A DNA stretch of 64,000 nt from Paulinella micropora (GCA_009731375.1 BJOX01000084.1:98891-162890); one strand, 5' to 3'; positions 35,401 to 48,066 are shown, numbered from the stretch's first letter. Program-made: numbers and translations. Notes: generated by a model from the letters alone, not told the origin.

Positions 35401-36812
35401 CTGTTTCTCTCTCTTCTTCTTCTTCGCTTTTATTGAGAGAACAATTTTACAATCGGGCTCAGGGAACGTAAATTTGAACGTCCACGTGAAAAGTATAGCT
35501 AGTAAGTTATACCTTTATCTAAGGTGGAAACCTAGTTATTCAGTTGATCGTATTAAAGGAAAATATTAAATTTGTATTTAGCGGCTCGGTATTATATATA
35601 TCTAGTATTAATATTATTAATATTAATATTTATGTTTAGATATATTCAGTAGTGATAATATTATAATATGATATGAATATATATGTTATTGTAAAAGTGT
35701 AGTAGTTTATGTCTGGCGGCCCCCCCTCTCTTTTCTTTTTCGTGAGAAAAAGTGAAAGAGAGAGGAGGAAGTTGGGGCTGTGCGTGGTTGACCATATACG
35801 TTGGCTGATCCGGGGAGTTCTCCTTCAAGTAGCAGACAGGGGAGCAAACTTGTTGTTCCATCGTTTTTTTTTTGTTTTTTTTTTGCGAGTGTTTATATTT
35901 ATATATATTATGATGTTTGTTGATGTTTGAGTAGGTATGTCATTAGTGCTGTTTTGAATGGTTTTATTTTTGTTTCATCTGTTATATTTTTTGGGATTGA
36001 TTTCCATTGATCAGCGAAGATCTTGATGAGATATGGGTCTTTGTGATTGACAAAGAGGCTGCTGATAGTTGAGTATCGCGTTTTTTATGAATGTATGGTA
36101 TTGATTGGGGTAAAGGTGTTATTGTGGAGTGGTCTGTTGAGGTGTTTTTTAGGGTAAATGAATGGGTGATTTTCTATGCTTACACGGAGTGTATATAGGT
36201 GGGTGATGTCAAGTAGTTTCAGTTGGTTTAGTATTGGTTTGGTGTGCGCGCGGTAATGCGTTTTTGCGATTATTCTGATTATTTTTTATGTATTTTTATG
36301 AGTGGTTGTATGTATTTCTTTTTGTTGTCATGCATCCCCCAGATAGAGATGTTTTGTATGAGGTGTGGGTATATGTGTGTGTAGTATAATTGTTTCATTG
36401 TTTTTATGTTTAGATATCTTTTAGCATAAAGCAATGAGTTGATTGTGGGTTGGAGTTTACGGATTATGTTATTGATGTGTTGATCATATTTCAGGTTGTG
36501 TTGTAGTGTTATTCCCAGGAGTTTTGCATGTTTGCATTGCTCGAGGGTGTGGTTGTTTATTGTTATTGTGATATCTTGTTTTGTTTTATGAAAAATTGTG
36601 TATGTTGTTTTTGTTGGGTTCGGTACTAGGTTATTAGAGTGGAAGTAATTTATTAATTTTGTTATTTCTATTTGTGTTTTTTGTTGTAGGTCTATGGGAG
36701 TTTTGGATGTTATTATGAGTGTTGTGTCGTCTGCATATGTATATACTGTTCCTTGTTGTATGATATTGATTATGTCATTGATATAGAGTAGGAAAAAGGT
36801 CGTTGATAATGT
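35400..36812 (-). mobile_element. 5'-truncated LINE (non-LTR retrotransposon) with RT C-terminal part
   Basis: The open frame at 36808-36279 encodes the reverse transcriptase palm from FLLYINDI through the catalytic YADDT motif to the thumb (KLLGITLQHNLKYDQHINNI). After a one-base frame change in an A-run near 36285, the C-terminal domain continues to a stop near 35920, with an in-frame TAA near 36090. The 5' end is cut at a CT microsatellite (36816-36843). Its 3' UTR matches the copy at 9360-9776, and its 3' tip (ATTGTTCTCTCAATAAAA) abuts GAAGAA repeats. No endonuclease domain remains. Inactive. Confidence 0.85.
36279..36812 (-). pseudogene. LINE reverse transcriptase fragment
   Basis: About 178 residues covering RT motifs from palm (IND, YADDT) to thumb. 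Asn/Lys/Ile-rich composition unlike the GC-richer host genes. Lacks finger and N-terminal domains. Confidence 0.85.
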
Positions 36813-36813
36813 G

Positions 36814-36844
<31 letters not shown>

Positions 36845-36954
36845 GAGCAGTACATGTGAATATGGGTACGGGGAAAGCTGTGATTTGCATGGATACGATG
36901 GAAATATTCCCATCTATCTCTCAAGGTATGTAAATATGTACAGTTGATTATGTA

Positions 36955-37560
36955 TGCATGTAATGTAATGTAATGTAATGTAGTGCGATTTAATGCAAGG
37001 TAATTCAATTTAATGTAATGTGATGCAATTTTGCAATGTAATGCAATCTAATGCAATCTAATGTAAACATTAATTCAATTTAATGTAATGTAATGTAATG
37101 AAATTTTGCAATGTATGCCATGTAATTCAATGTAATGTAAACATAAGGTTATGTTATGTTATGTTATGTTATGTTAGGTTAGGTTAGGTTAGGTTAGGTT
37201 AGGTTAGGTCATTATGTTATGTTATTTCACGTTATGTCATGTTATGTTATGTCATGTTATGTTATATTATGTTATGTTATGTTATGTTATAATGTTATGT
37301 TATGATGTTATGTTATGTTATGTTATGATATGTTATGTTATGGTATATTATGTTATGTAATGTAATGTAATGTAAATGTAATGTAATGTAATGTTATGCA
37401 ATATTATGTTATGTTATGTTATATATTGTTATGTCATGTTATGTCATGTTATGTCATGTTATGTCATGTTATGTCATGTCATGTTATATTATGTCATGTA
37501 TGCACTCATGTATGTTATGTCATGTCATGTTATATTATGTCATGTATGCACTCATGTATG
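36955..37560. repeat. (ATGTT)/(AATGT) microsatellite array
   Basis: Long pentamer array with AATGT, ATGTC and GTTAG variants. The seven GTTAG units at about 37174-37209 resemble TTAGG telomere repeats but sit seamlessly inside the array. Confidence 0.95.
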
Positions 37561-37572
37561 TACGTTGTGCAG

Positions 37573-37798
37573 CTGCCATTGCCAAAGGAATCAAGCCTGG
37601 GCGCCTTGCCAACGCTATACAGATGGGGTATGAATGTATGTATGTGTGTATGTATGTATGTATAAGGGGGGGGGGGGGGGGGGGGGGAAAANNNNNNNNN
37701 NCCACAAGAGTAGAGGCTTGAAGTTCATGTTGCTGGAGGACGAAAATCTTGTCATTAGATTCGATGATGATGCCGTTGAGACGCCGCAAGAGGCGTAA
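37573..37798 (+). CDS. Two possible exons of an unrecognised gene
   Basis: Exon 37573-37627 has a consensus acceptor (GTTGTGCAG) and donor (GTATGA) and encodes AIAKGIKPGRLANAIQMG. After a poly-G / 10-N gap, 37702-37798 encodes LKFMLLEDENLVIRFDDDAV and ends in a TAA. Composition is protein-like and the order is sensible, but the join is hidden by the gap and I recognise no family. Confidence 0.35.
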
Positions 37799-37917
37799 AC
37801 CAGAATTATGTCCCTGGCGTCATTGGCGACCATTTCAATTGAAGAGGCAAAATAATCCAAATGTTGATCTCGTCGTTTTCCGTCAGTCTTGATATTGTGA
37901 CAAATCTGAAACCATCG

Positions 37918-37946
37918 TTTGAAAGCCCAGGACAAGAGCTTTCAAA
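37918..37946. repeat. Palindromic repeat, TTTGAAAGCTC family (copy 3)
   Basis: Arms TTTGAAAGCCC and AAGAGCTTTCAAA around a GGAC-type loop; flank ACCATCG shared with copy 1. Confidence 0.75.
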
Positions 37947-37958
37947 TGACGCGCTTAG

Positions 37959-37960
37959 AT

Positions 37961-38003
<43 letters not shown>

Positions 38004-38040
38004 TTTTTCTTTATTTTTTTTTNNNNNNNNNNTTTTTTTT
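37959..38040. repeat. Poly-T tract with 10-N gap
   Basis: T-run interrupted by a gap at 38023-38032. Confidence 0.95.
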
Positions 38041-39020
38041 AATCACATGTTCATGGAGAAAATTGAGTTCAAAGTTGGTCGACTTTGCCAGTTGAGTGTC
38101 GTTAGTACTGTAATAGCATTCTGCCTACTGGACTGTTCGCCCTTGTAATCACTTACTGTACTCATGTTGAAATTTAAGTTGCACACACGCTCCAAGTTCA
38201 CTATTCAATGGCTTGAGATGTGACAAAAGCTGGGCACGCCACTTGAATTTCGCGATTTTGCGAATTTTGAAACTGCCTTCAGAAGCATCATTCTCGTTAA
38301 GAATTGTGAGAAAAATCGCGTTTGAAACGAGCGATTGTGACAGTGAATTACCGTAATATATAATATTGATACAATACTACTGATAAGCTTATTAATTTTA
38401 TGACTATACATGTGTTTACCCTAATATAGTATTATAATAATATTGACTCAGTGTACGAGTCAGTTATTATTAATAAATAATTCGTAGCAAATTATTCGCG
38501 GCCGTCTTTGACCATCCAAGCGGGAGGATTTGGCTGATGATCAGATACTACTGATTATAAAATATAGTCACCGTTGAATGATAATAAGAATATGCGATGC
38601 AGTCCGAGCTCGAGGCTCTTGGTACGGCTTGTCTTGGCTAAGCCGCAGCCCGCCGGATCCACCTGCCTTTTGGTTTTGCTACAATGTATATCATCAGGCC
38701 GCTTAAGTCCTGAACACTTTGACTCTGATTGTCAAATCACTAACAGTCACGGTCTTTATAGAGGAAACTCATCCGGCCTAACGTTGTTGATTCTCTATAT
38801 AATACTCCACTCCTTTCACTAATGCTTATCTTAGGCTCTGTTTTATTAATACTCCGCCGCCGCTCCTCAGTTTCAAGTTACACGGCCGCGGCGAAGGTGG
38901 TTATTATTAATAATAATTGATACTACCGTGACGTGAAATTCAAGTGTGACACTTTGACACTTTTACTGTTACTTATTTGAGGTGAATGATAGGAAGGAGT
39001 GACTGGTTCCAAGGGATTCC
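38041..39020. other. Unassigned stretch
   Basis: No supported gene. AT-rich with GC-rich patches (GCGGCCG near 38500; CCGCCGCCGCTCC near 38860) and several ATTAATATT-type motifs like those near 14200, 32200 and 55700. Confidence 0.4.
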
Positions 39021-39033
39021 CCGTCGCGCCGCC

Positions 39034-39303
39034 TCACTCGTGACGCACAAGAGCTTCGACCATCAGAGGGTGATTCTCACTACGAATCTGGGCTTCTAAG
39101 CCACTATTACCCATTTTACACATAAGGGGCAAATGATCCCTCCGAGTCCGCGCCATGTCAGCTGCCCACTGACGAACGCAATGCGTTATAATATCCCTCT
39201 CTTGCTTTGACCTCTTGTATTGGTGCTCCACACAGTAGTTGCTATCAATGAGCGTGGCTGCCTTGAGTATGATACGTATGCTCAGTATTGAACTTCGATT
39301 CAA
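39034..39303 (-). other. Short open frame downstream of the broken gag
   Basis: A 89-codon frame with ordinary composition (HCVRQWAADMARTRRDHLPL). It may be the start of the lost pol region or chance. Not recognised. Confidence 0.2.
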
Positions 39304-39406
39304 GATCCTTCAAGCTAGCAACGCACCTCAGTGACGCTTCCCTTCCGCCACCCCATGACAACGTCCCACGTTCATCTTGTCGATGTCCGCGTCACACGGT
39401 CGTCTT

Positions 39407-41167
39407 CTAAAGTATTTCTAAACTGTTCTCATCTTCCGGAGGTATGCCACCGGCTCGGGTAGGTTGTCGCCTCCGGGTAGCCATGTGTGCTTTGTCTTGC
39501 GACTTTTCAGTCAAGAACTTCACCATCTTGGCTAACGCCACCCCGGGTTCCTCCTCCTCAGAGTCTTCACTGTCACTATGATCCCCACCCGAACCCTTGG
39601 CCTCCTCCCCCTTCTCTTTCTTGCCTTTGTCCGGGTACTTGCTTAGTTTGTGCTTCCCTCCGCACACCCGGCACTTCTTAGGGCACTTACCGGCGATATG
39701 TCCCTTCTCGAAACAGTTGTAACATGTTGGACCCTTACCCTTGTCGCTCTTCTTACTTTTAGGAGTGTCCGCCGGCTTGGGGTTGTCTTCTTTGCTTTTG
39801 AGGGGTCGTGTTCAAACCTGCACTTGTCTGTCCACTTACAACTTCCCTGCTGATCCCAAAGGAAACACACATCTTTCACCTTTTCCCCAACATGAAGGTA
39901 ATGGCACGAGGCAACACGGGAACACTTGCCCTCCTTGCTGAAGACCCAGCACTCATCTTTGGTCTTACCCTTCCCTGTCTTCCAGGCAGCCAATTGCAAG
40001 CCCTTTTCGGTTGAACTAGTCACCTTTGCGCGGTCAAACTTCTTGTCCAACTCTAAGGCACGGTCCTGCACAAACTTCCACCACGTTGTGAAGTCCCATT
40101 TGAATTGCTGCCGGTTTAGTTCGGCCATCTCCACCCATACCTGCCACGCCTGCTTCACTCTAGGGTCAGACTGTTTGGGACCCACTAAGGCGTCCTTCAC
40201 TATCTGTTGCAGTCGGTTGTCGTTGGGGGCTTGACCTTAGTCGGCCAACCATTCTCTTCTAGCGTTCAGGTCCACACACTGCCCTGCATACTGCTGCTTG
40301 CTAGTAAAAAGGAAGTCATTCAGCTCCTTCACCCTATCCTGAACGTCGGCTGTGTCTACCTTTTTATACTGGGCTTGAAAACGGTCCCATAGAGCTTTTG
40401 GGTTCTGACCAAAGGTCAGACTTTCCGGGTTGGCTAAGTCAGGACTCACGTACTAGCCCCTTGGCCTCTCCACCGAGCATGTCATAGATGATATTGAACA
40501 CCTTTTCCTTTTGTTTGCTCATTTCTGCAAGTATGCTAACATCATAGGCCATCACCTGTCGTGCCAGTGTGCGAGCTTGATCAGCACCCCCTAGTGGGGT
40601 TTTGACCTTAGAGGGGTCCGTCTGTCCGCGGGATGCCCCACTCTTGCCGTCGCCCTTTAAGTCTGAGCCCCCAGCTGACAGCCCATGTTTATTCGTGCTT
40701 GCATACCCACTAGAATAGAGATTGGAAGTGTCACGGTTTTCACCTTCTCCTTCTTCTTCAAGCCAGTGGATCCCCCATCCTTTGGGCTGCCGAACACCGG
40801 TTTATAAGGCCTGATTGAGTTTGTTTCCTTCATCTACCCCTAACGCTTCAGCTGAGGTTTGAGTAGAAGGTTTTGGGTTTGGCATCGGCCACACACGGGT
40901 AGGTCACTTTGTTTTGTCTTCAAAGTATCCCATTACGGTAATCACGTCACGGTCTAAGTCTGTCCAACTATTTAGCTCGGCTACTTCTTCCCAAGCTAAC
41001 ATAAAGTGAGGCACTTCCCTGCCCCATATTGTTTATGGGTTGCTGTACCTTGTAGGACTTCCTTAGGAGCTGTAGCATGACAGCTTTGAACTACTTGTCT
41101 ATGCAGCAAAACCTCAGCCTCTTTACCAGTGAATGTGATCCTGTTGTCTGCCTTGCTAGTAGCCATT
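39407..41167 (-). pseudogene. Retroelement gag with two CCCH fingers and a CCHC knuckle, broken
   Basis: Starts MATSKADNRITFTGKEAEVL at 41167 and reads through a gag core (LWDRFQAQYKKVDTADVQDR, near 40400) typical of copia/UBN2-like gags. Then come two CCCH zinc fingers of form C-x8-C-x5-C-x3-H (near 39965-39906 and 39862-39803). After a one-base frameshift near 39790-39780 comes a retroviral-type knuckle, CYNCFEKGHIAGKC (near 39724-39683), and an acidic tail ending at 39407. Lesions include early frame breaks (41050-40450), an in-frame TAA near 40238 and the frameshift. No protease, integrase or RT follows, so it is a non-autonomous or decayed copy unrelated in detail to the copia gag at 60-63 kb. 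Confidence 0.75.
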
Positions 41168-41184
41168 TCTAACTACCGTCGGTT

Positions 41185-41215
41185 ATGTTATGTCATGTTA
41201 TGTTATGTTATGTTG

Positions 41216-41264
<49 letters not shown>

Positions 41265-41395
41265 ATGTATGCATGTATGTATGTATGTATGTATGTATGT
41301 ATGTATGTATGTGTATGTATGTATGTATGTATGTATGCATGCATGCATGTTATGTTATGTTATGTTATGTTATGTTATGTTATGTCTTGCCCAGA
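41185..41395. repeat. (ATGTT), (CT), (GTAT) microsatellites
   Basis: Three arrays in a row immediately upstream of the gag start. Confidence 0.95.
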
Positions 41396-41399
41396 CACA

Positions 41400-42087
41400 C
41401 ACCCACCTCACCCACTCACTCACACAGCAGTGTCATAGCTATGCTCTCTACTTGCAACATAGAGATAGATCCTAGAGTCACACCTTGCTCACTCTATTCT
41501 GATGGCACAGACACAGGCAAGCAACCACACACACGCCCACACAGACAGGACACGTCAAATGACACCAGCAGGCTCAGTGGTCACACACGCTCTACACAGT
41601 ATAGTGCTTTAAGCTGCCACACCTGCCTTTATGCGCTCTCTCTTCACTTACGTGTGCTATCACTGACTCCTTCACTCAGGCTCCACTAAGACCACCACAG
41701 CTACCACTTATGACAGCTTACCGGCCACAAAGAGTCCTATTTGCGAAGTCAGTTTGTCAACCTACAAAGGTTTGTAGTTGTTTTTGTACAACCACCTAAA
41801 CAGTCCCTTAACGCTCCTAACCACGTGTCCAATGCAATTGGTTTTCAGAGCACACTATCTTACCACACCTTTCAGAGCACAGAACACGCCTCAGACAGAA
41901 TGCGAACAAGCTATTCTTTCTCTGCCTATCCAGAGCACAACAAACCAACCCAGTGATTACTTTGTAAATTTGAGCAAAACGACGGGTGTGTCCGTGTATC
42001 CTTCTAAGCAAGGAAACAAACACGTTCAACACCACCTCGATACGTTTAAGTCACCCCGCTGAGCACAACGTGACAAACGTGTCCAAT
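41400..42087. other. Probable leader/LTR remnant of the broken gag element
   Basis: No ORF. The segment 41983-42050 (GAGCAAAACGACGGGTG, AAGCAAGGAAACAAACACGT, CAACACCACCT) is repeated at 55329-55392, and part of it near 47150 and 55300, so it is dispersed. Confidence 0.4.
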
Positions 42088-42321
42088 CTTTGAGCAGTTA
42101 ACGCTTTGCGGTTTACATAGAGGTTAGTGGAGTTCTTGGCGGTGAAGCCAAGTGTCCGGTCACAATATTAATAAAGAGATAAATCTGAATACAGAGACAA
42201 TCTTTAATCGGGACAGTCATTGCCCTTTGATGAAAGGAAGGAAAAGTGACACGTCACTACTCAAAACTGGAACTACACTAGGTGTTGGTAACCGTTCAGA
42301 CATTCCAGAAAGTAAGATGAA
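42088..42321 (+). repeat. Direct repeat, left copy (234 bp)
   Basis: Near-identical to 46773-46998. Begins CTTTGAGCAGTTAACGCTTTG, runs through GGCGGTGAAGCCAAGTGTCC and CAGTCATTGCCCTTTGATGA, and ends CATTCCAGAAAGTAAGATGAA. Confidence 0.92.
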
Positions 42322-45300
42322 CTCCCTTATTCGTCATCTGCTCGTATGTATAGGAAAGGAAGAAGAATGAAACAACACAAACGGAAAATGATGACTCAGA
42401 CAAATTAGACGCTCTCCACATGCAGTCACTAGCTCTCACACTCACTAGATTGCTCACGCTATTACACACCCCCCGAGCTCTATGACCAAATGCTATCATA
42501 ATCATTACATAAGCCGCTCACAATCATCAATTCTATCTTCATTAGTTCTTCATGCTCTCTAATGACTAGTTATGCTCTAACTATAAACGCAAGCTGAAAT
42601 AGCGCAGGTAGCTAGTCTGAACTACTCACTCAACGTTAAATCAAAGAGTAAGCAAAAGAATAGCAACATGCAGATAAAATCATGAAATACAAGCAAAAGT
42701 GAAAGATGAATGATAAAAGGGACATAATGAGTCAACACATGACGCATTTGGGTACTGTGCATAGTAATTAGTGACTGTATGTATAATATTGCCATAAAAT
42801 AAACGAAACACACAACACGCATACGACAACCTTGACACATCCATCTCAATACGTCTATTCTCTGTCAGTAATATCACCGCCTACGCTCATCCTACCATCA
42901 CGCTCCAGGCTTTACGGGCTATCAGCTAATTTGACTTCGCCTGTCAACAGCTAATATCTCTATGACTAACATCATCAGCCATTGCTATATCCGCTGTTTA
43001 AGTATGCACCCCCTCAGCTCTATACACAACTATTATTGCTGGCCAAGTATGTATGACTTAAAACATCGACAAAGCTATGAGTAAAACGACAACGTCATAC
43101 AAACAGACATGGATAATGATAACACATTGGAAAATATGTTCTGCAGCATATATATAGTGTGAATGAGGGTAATGTGTATGGTGTAACAAATATACTTCAC
43201 AAATGACAAATGTATACCATGCACTGCTATGTTGTGACTTAACTACAAATATCAACAGCATAGAAAATGCTGAAGTCACAACATAGTAGTACCAATACAA
43301 GGAAAAGCAGAAAACGATGCAAAAATGTACAAGGCATTATGACTTGAGAATATAGCATGGTCTCATAAATTGAGTCCTCTATGCTCGCTAGCCACTGTGT
43401 ACCCTGCTCGCTATTTCTCGCACTCCCTAAAACTCTCTGGCAATACTATTCTCACTTATCTATGTATACCAATCACTTCAAACACACGGACATGGTATAA
43501 ATGAACAAGGCTAGGTCATGATCACTGGGCATGAAAAACTCTCGTGCTTCTCTCTTGCACACTGACACTCGTTCTCATTATGCCCTCTCCACCACATCAC
43601 TTGCACTTACTTGCTCACTTATGTGACAATGCGAGTATCTTCTAGGGATTACCGTAGAATGATAGATTTGCTAGGCGTGAAAATAGTGAATTTTGACTTT
43701 TAAAGTAAATTGTTAGAAAAATACTGCGTTCACGTAGCGATGTGCAGCGCCTTCCGGAAATTCTCGCAGTTGTGTTGTGTTGATGTGTCACGTAAAGCTA
43801 GTGAGAGTGTGTGGGGGCGCAGTGTTCTCATGCCATTTCTGTTCTTTTATAGGCAGACACGCGGTAGTGACTAATCAGAGAGAGGGTATGCTTAGAGGCA
43901 AGGGCTAGGGTTCCGTAGTGTGAGTCCTAGGTTAACCCGCCAGAGAGGACCACACCATGAGAAACAAGTGAGAGGATATTCCCCACAGGTTTTTCGTCGA
44001 GGGTGTGAGGCCCGCATTAGAGAGTTCGGCCGAGAGGAGAGAGTATTCCTGCCTTTTAATTATTAGTAGGTTGAGCACATAGAGTTGCAAAAGAACCTAT
44101 ATAGGCAGTAGGACAGAGTGTTCCTAGTAGCATAGAGAGTCGACAGTGTCTACAGTGTTTTTGTGCCAGTGCCATTTGTTGGTTGTCCTATCGCTTGTTT
44201 TGTATTATGTGTAGGCTTACTGCTTGTGGATGATTTGCTTTACTCTTATCCCTTTTATATGACACTTATGCTTGGTTTTCATGGAGTATTTGCGTGATAA
44301 CTGCGTCATATCTTGATTGTTGTTGTCATTCATGTCAATGCTTCATGACCATGCACATGCATATTTTTACCACCTTTAGCAAGTATAGGAGGTAAAAAGG
44401 GGGATTAGTAGTTTGAGACAGGCGAGAGCGTGCACACACTACGCTATATCCCGAAAAATGCAGTGTTACCGATAAATATCTCTCGCGCGGAACTGTCATA
44501 TACTTTATGCAACTCTCTGTGCGCAACACGACAACGATTACTCTTTCCGCCACCTTCGTACCGAGAAATCATAACATCGACTCACAAACAAAATGAATGA
44601 AAAATCACAGAGTTAAATGTCCCTCACGATACGCATACACAGTATATATCGCTTTACCTCAACACGTGTCATACGCGAACGTAATACACGTGGAACACAA
44701 CATTCTTACTCTCTCCGTCGACAACATCACCTCTATGTCGCTCACGATACACGCACACAGTATATATCGCTTTACCGTCACACATGTTATACGCAAACGC
44801 AACATACGTGTAACACGACAGTTTGATTCAAGCATCCACAGCACAACACACAAGCGGAGAACGACATGGGTCATGCATACCTTTCCTGTCACACGCCCAT
44901 TACATGTCCCCCACTCAAAACGCAAGCGTGCACACACATGGCACAAACACAATATCAAAGCGCTCATCATTCTCGCTCATGAGACACTAATCCTTTCAGC
45001 TTAGCTAGCACCTCACACGCTCTTAGCCGCATTAATGCCAAAGTCTCTCAAACACTCTTCTAGCCACTCACTTGCTCTGTGCTAACTTAGCCTACTATCT
45101 CTGTACTGGCACTCCTCTACCTCATCCCTGTCCTCACTCTCGCCGCCGCCTCATAGCACATATCTCATTACATGTCATGCGTTTGGTCAACACGTAGTTC
45201 AAATTAAGACAAGTCGTTCAAGTCATATAGGCATACAGGATGAAAAGAGAAAATGGAACTCTATCCAAACCCATTCATGCAGTAACACACACAATTTACA

Positions 45301-45913
45301 CGACATCTCGTCAGAATATAGGTAAATACAATCGAAAGAAAGACAACTCTGACCATTTATGACCAAACAATCATAACGATGGACGACATGCATGCTTGGC
45401 ACAGTTATGTAACCATGACACCACACACCATGCATTCGGCGATAAAACAACACAAAAACAAGGACAACATGTAAACACAAAGAAAACAAAAACGCAACGC
45501 ACGTACAATCTCATATGCATTCGTAAGTGTCATACATGTAACACAATCAAAATGATAGTAGAAACACGGATCATACATCGCACACATCCGTACAGCACAA
45601 AGTCACACAACACACTAATACAATTCAGCAGCACGACAACAATGAATTCAATCACAGTCGCTCTTCTCTCTCCTTCGTCAGCTCTTAGGCTACTCACGAC
45701 CACTCACAAACTGTCTTTCCTCTCTATAAGCTAAAAGCTATACTCGCGTCCTACGCACACCATCACGCTAGCTGCTCGTCATTCATGGACCGCATACACT
45801 CATTAATCACCCGCAGGCTTACTATCTCTCTCATGCTAATCACTCTTGAGCCTCACTTACCCACTCTCTCTGGCTCCTCTATCATAGCATTCACTCTGCC
45901 TGCTGCTCTGCCT

Positions 45914-45976
<63 letters not shown>

Positions 45977-46772
45977 CTCACTCTGTTGATCTATATATAC
46001 TGCTTCAATCAAGACAACACAACACGATAATCGACGAAAATGTCCGTAAAATACGTTGAAATTTCGCCACATAAACATGTTATCTCTCATTCACACCTCC
46101 AACTGTAACAACTTCTTTCGCCCCTCGGCTCTTATTTGTGCCTGAATCTCTGGGGTCGTCCTATCAGGCACTCTACTTAATGGCCTACTCAATGGCTCTT
46201 TTCAATTGCTCCTTAGCTCTTTTCGAGAGAGAGAACATACACTAATCACACACGAAGTGAGACGCTGCTCTATCCCACTGCTCTATCCGTTCTCAATCTC
46301 TCATAAAACTGAACTATTCTGTTATTATCTGTCTGACGTAAGAGAAGAGAAAGAAAAATTATTCGACTGCTGACATAATGTAGCTGAATGTACGTATGTG
46401 TCTACCTTCCTGTATCTATGACCCCATCGACCTTTACGCTAACTCCTACTGGTGTGAGATATGATAAAATGTGGGCTTCTTTGCCCTTTTTAAATTGAAT
46501 TTCACTTTCGCTGTCTGGCAGCGTTATCTCGATTGAGGTCATGGTAGACAACTCTTATCCAGAGCAACAAACTTTTAAATTGAGTGGACTCTCTGCCACT
46601 CTGCTCTGCTATCTCCGTACTCACCTTTTCGCTAGGTGAGGCTTTTCCTCTTTTCGGGCAAGACTGTTTCGTTCTCAGTTTTGTGGAATTGTAAGGTAAG
46701 GATTCACTGAGAAAGTCACGGTCTCTGTCTCGTTGTGCGGACTGAACCCCGAGCCAACCAAGGCTTCACAAC
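42322..46772. other. 4.45-kb non-coding interior between the direct repeats
   Basis: No ORF of note on either strand; the plus strand is rich in CAC/ACA and CTC. Contains a short internal repeat (CTCACGATAC-CAT/CACACAGTATATATCGCTT at about 44628-44653 and 44742-44773) and a CT tract at 45918-45972. May be the body of a large non-autonomous element. Confidence 0.5.
45918..45972. repeat. (CT)n microsatellite
   Basis: Pure CT tract. Confidence 0.95.
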
Positions 46773-46998
46773 CTTTGAGCAGTTAATGCTTTGCGGTTTA
46801 TTTTGAGGTTAGTGGAGTTCTTGGCGGTGAAGCCAAGTGTCCGGTCACAATATTAATAAAGAGACAAATCTGAATACAGAGACAATCTTTAATCGGGGCA
46901 GTCATTGCCCTTTGATGAAAGGAAGGAAAAATGACACGTCACCACTCAAAACTGGAACTACTAGGTGTTGGTTCAGACATTCCAGAAAATAAGATGAA
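46773..46998 (+). repeat. Direct repeat, right copy (226 bp)
   Basis: Pairs with 42088-42321; a few substitutions and small deletions (an 8-bp loss near GGTAACCG). The pair is 4.68 kb apart in the same orientation, as LTRs would be, although I see no clear TG-CA ends or target-site duplication. Confidence 0.9.
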
Positions 46999-47760
46999 TT
47001 ACTTAATAAAGGTAATAGTATGGAAATACTAAAGTTCAGGACTGAAACTAAGTAATAGTGATAAAAAGGCAATTGATTGCATCCGTCTAACTTAAGATAA
47101 AATGATTAACTACTACTTGACTAAACTGAATTAATAATTCTATCATGGAATAACGCCAACACCACCTTGGTAAGTTGTACGATGCACGGAACTGGTCGGA
47201 AAAATTATTTCGTGAATGTGATTTGTATTTTTTAGGGGGGGGGGGGAGGGAGGGAGGGAAAAATTACAAAAAGGTTCGTTTTTAGCTTCCCAAAGGCAGT
47301 TGTGTGATACTTCGTATATCACAAACATAAAAATTGATAGGAATACATAATTGAATCTGGTTTATGTTGTGTTGACTATAGAGTACAGAATTTTGAAAAG
47401 TCTTAGTAGACCCTACTTCGACATTTTTTTTGTGTGCACATAATTAAAAGTATCTGAGAGGGGGAAACCTTACTGAAAAGATCAACTAGGTCGCATCTGT
47501 TTGTGCTGCCGATTTCAGAAGAACTATCGGCAGCTCGAGCAGACTGCACAGTAACAGTAATCTACGCCCAAGCGCACAAGTAACGCAGAAGCCTATCGTA
47601 CAACCTATGTAAGTCTTCGTATGTTTCCACTGGTTAGGTTATACGACCAGCTAGTATCATGACACGACGTCGAAACATACGAGGACTGCAAGTGGTACTT
47701 GTAATATCATACTAGACCATCCGCGTCCGGGCGAGGTAGAAGTGTTAGACAAAATCAATT
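46999..47760. other. Unassigned spacer
   Basis: No supported gene. Includes a poly-G run at 47236-47246, a dispersed-repeat fragment near 47150-47180 and palindrome copy 1. Confidence 0.4.
47405..47440. repeat. 23-bp palindrome family, copy 1
   Basis: AGTAGACCCTACTTCGACAT followed by a T-run and GTGTGCAC. Diverged left arm. Confidence 0.7.
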
Positions 47761-47968
47761 TATCCAACAATGCTACCTCTCTCGAGTAACATTGTCATCA
47801 GGCACAGAGTCTTTGCAATTCCGAGTCGCCAACAATCGCGCAACTTGGAATTGCAAATTCTCCTTGCTGTCAATATTTTCTCAACCATTTGTCTCAAATT
47901 GATTTCCCATTGTGCACCCACAAGTACAATTTGTCTTGCCTTAAATATTTCAATCATCGTACTCAGGG

Positions 47969-48066
47969 AAAGAATGAAAGGCTACAAGAAGCTGGGTTCT
48001 CTGAGGATGAACTGTTGCTTGTTGGTAGGGATTTTACCACGCGTGACTGGAGTGTGGTCTGGTCCT
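47969..48066 (+). CDS. Possible upstream exon of the ParB/methyltransferase gene
   Basis: After acceptor ATCGTACTCAG the frame reads GKNERLQEAGFSEDELLLVG then RDFTTRDWSVVWS. Composition is protein-like and charged. Same strand and about 1.1 kb upstream of the methyltransferase exons. A donor is not clear, so linkage is only suggested. Confidence 0.35.

Noticed and set aside
37174-37209. Seven GTTAG/TTAGG units resembling arthropod-type telomere repeats
   Set aside because: They lie seamlessly inside a long ATGTT pentamer array and differ from it by one base, so they are a variant of that array, not an interstitial telomere.
42088-46998. Calling the 230-bp repeats true LTRs
   Set aside because: No TG-CA termini, primer-binding site or target duplication could be seen; recorded only as direct repeats.
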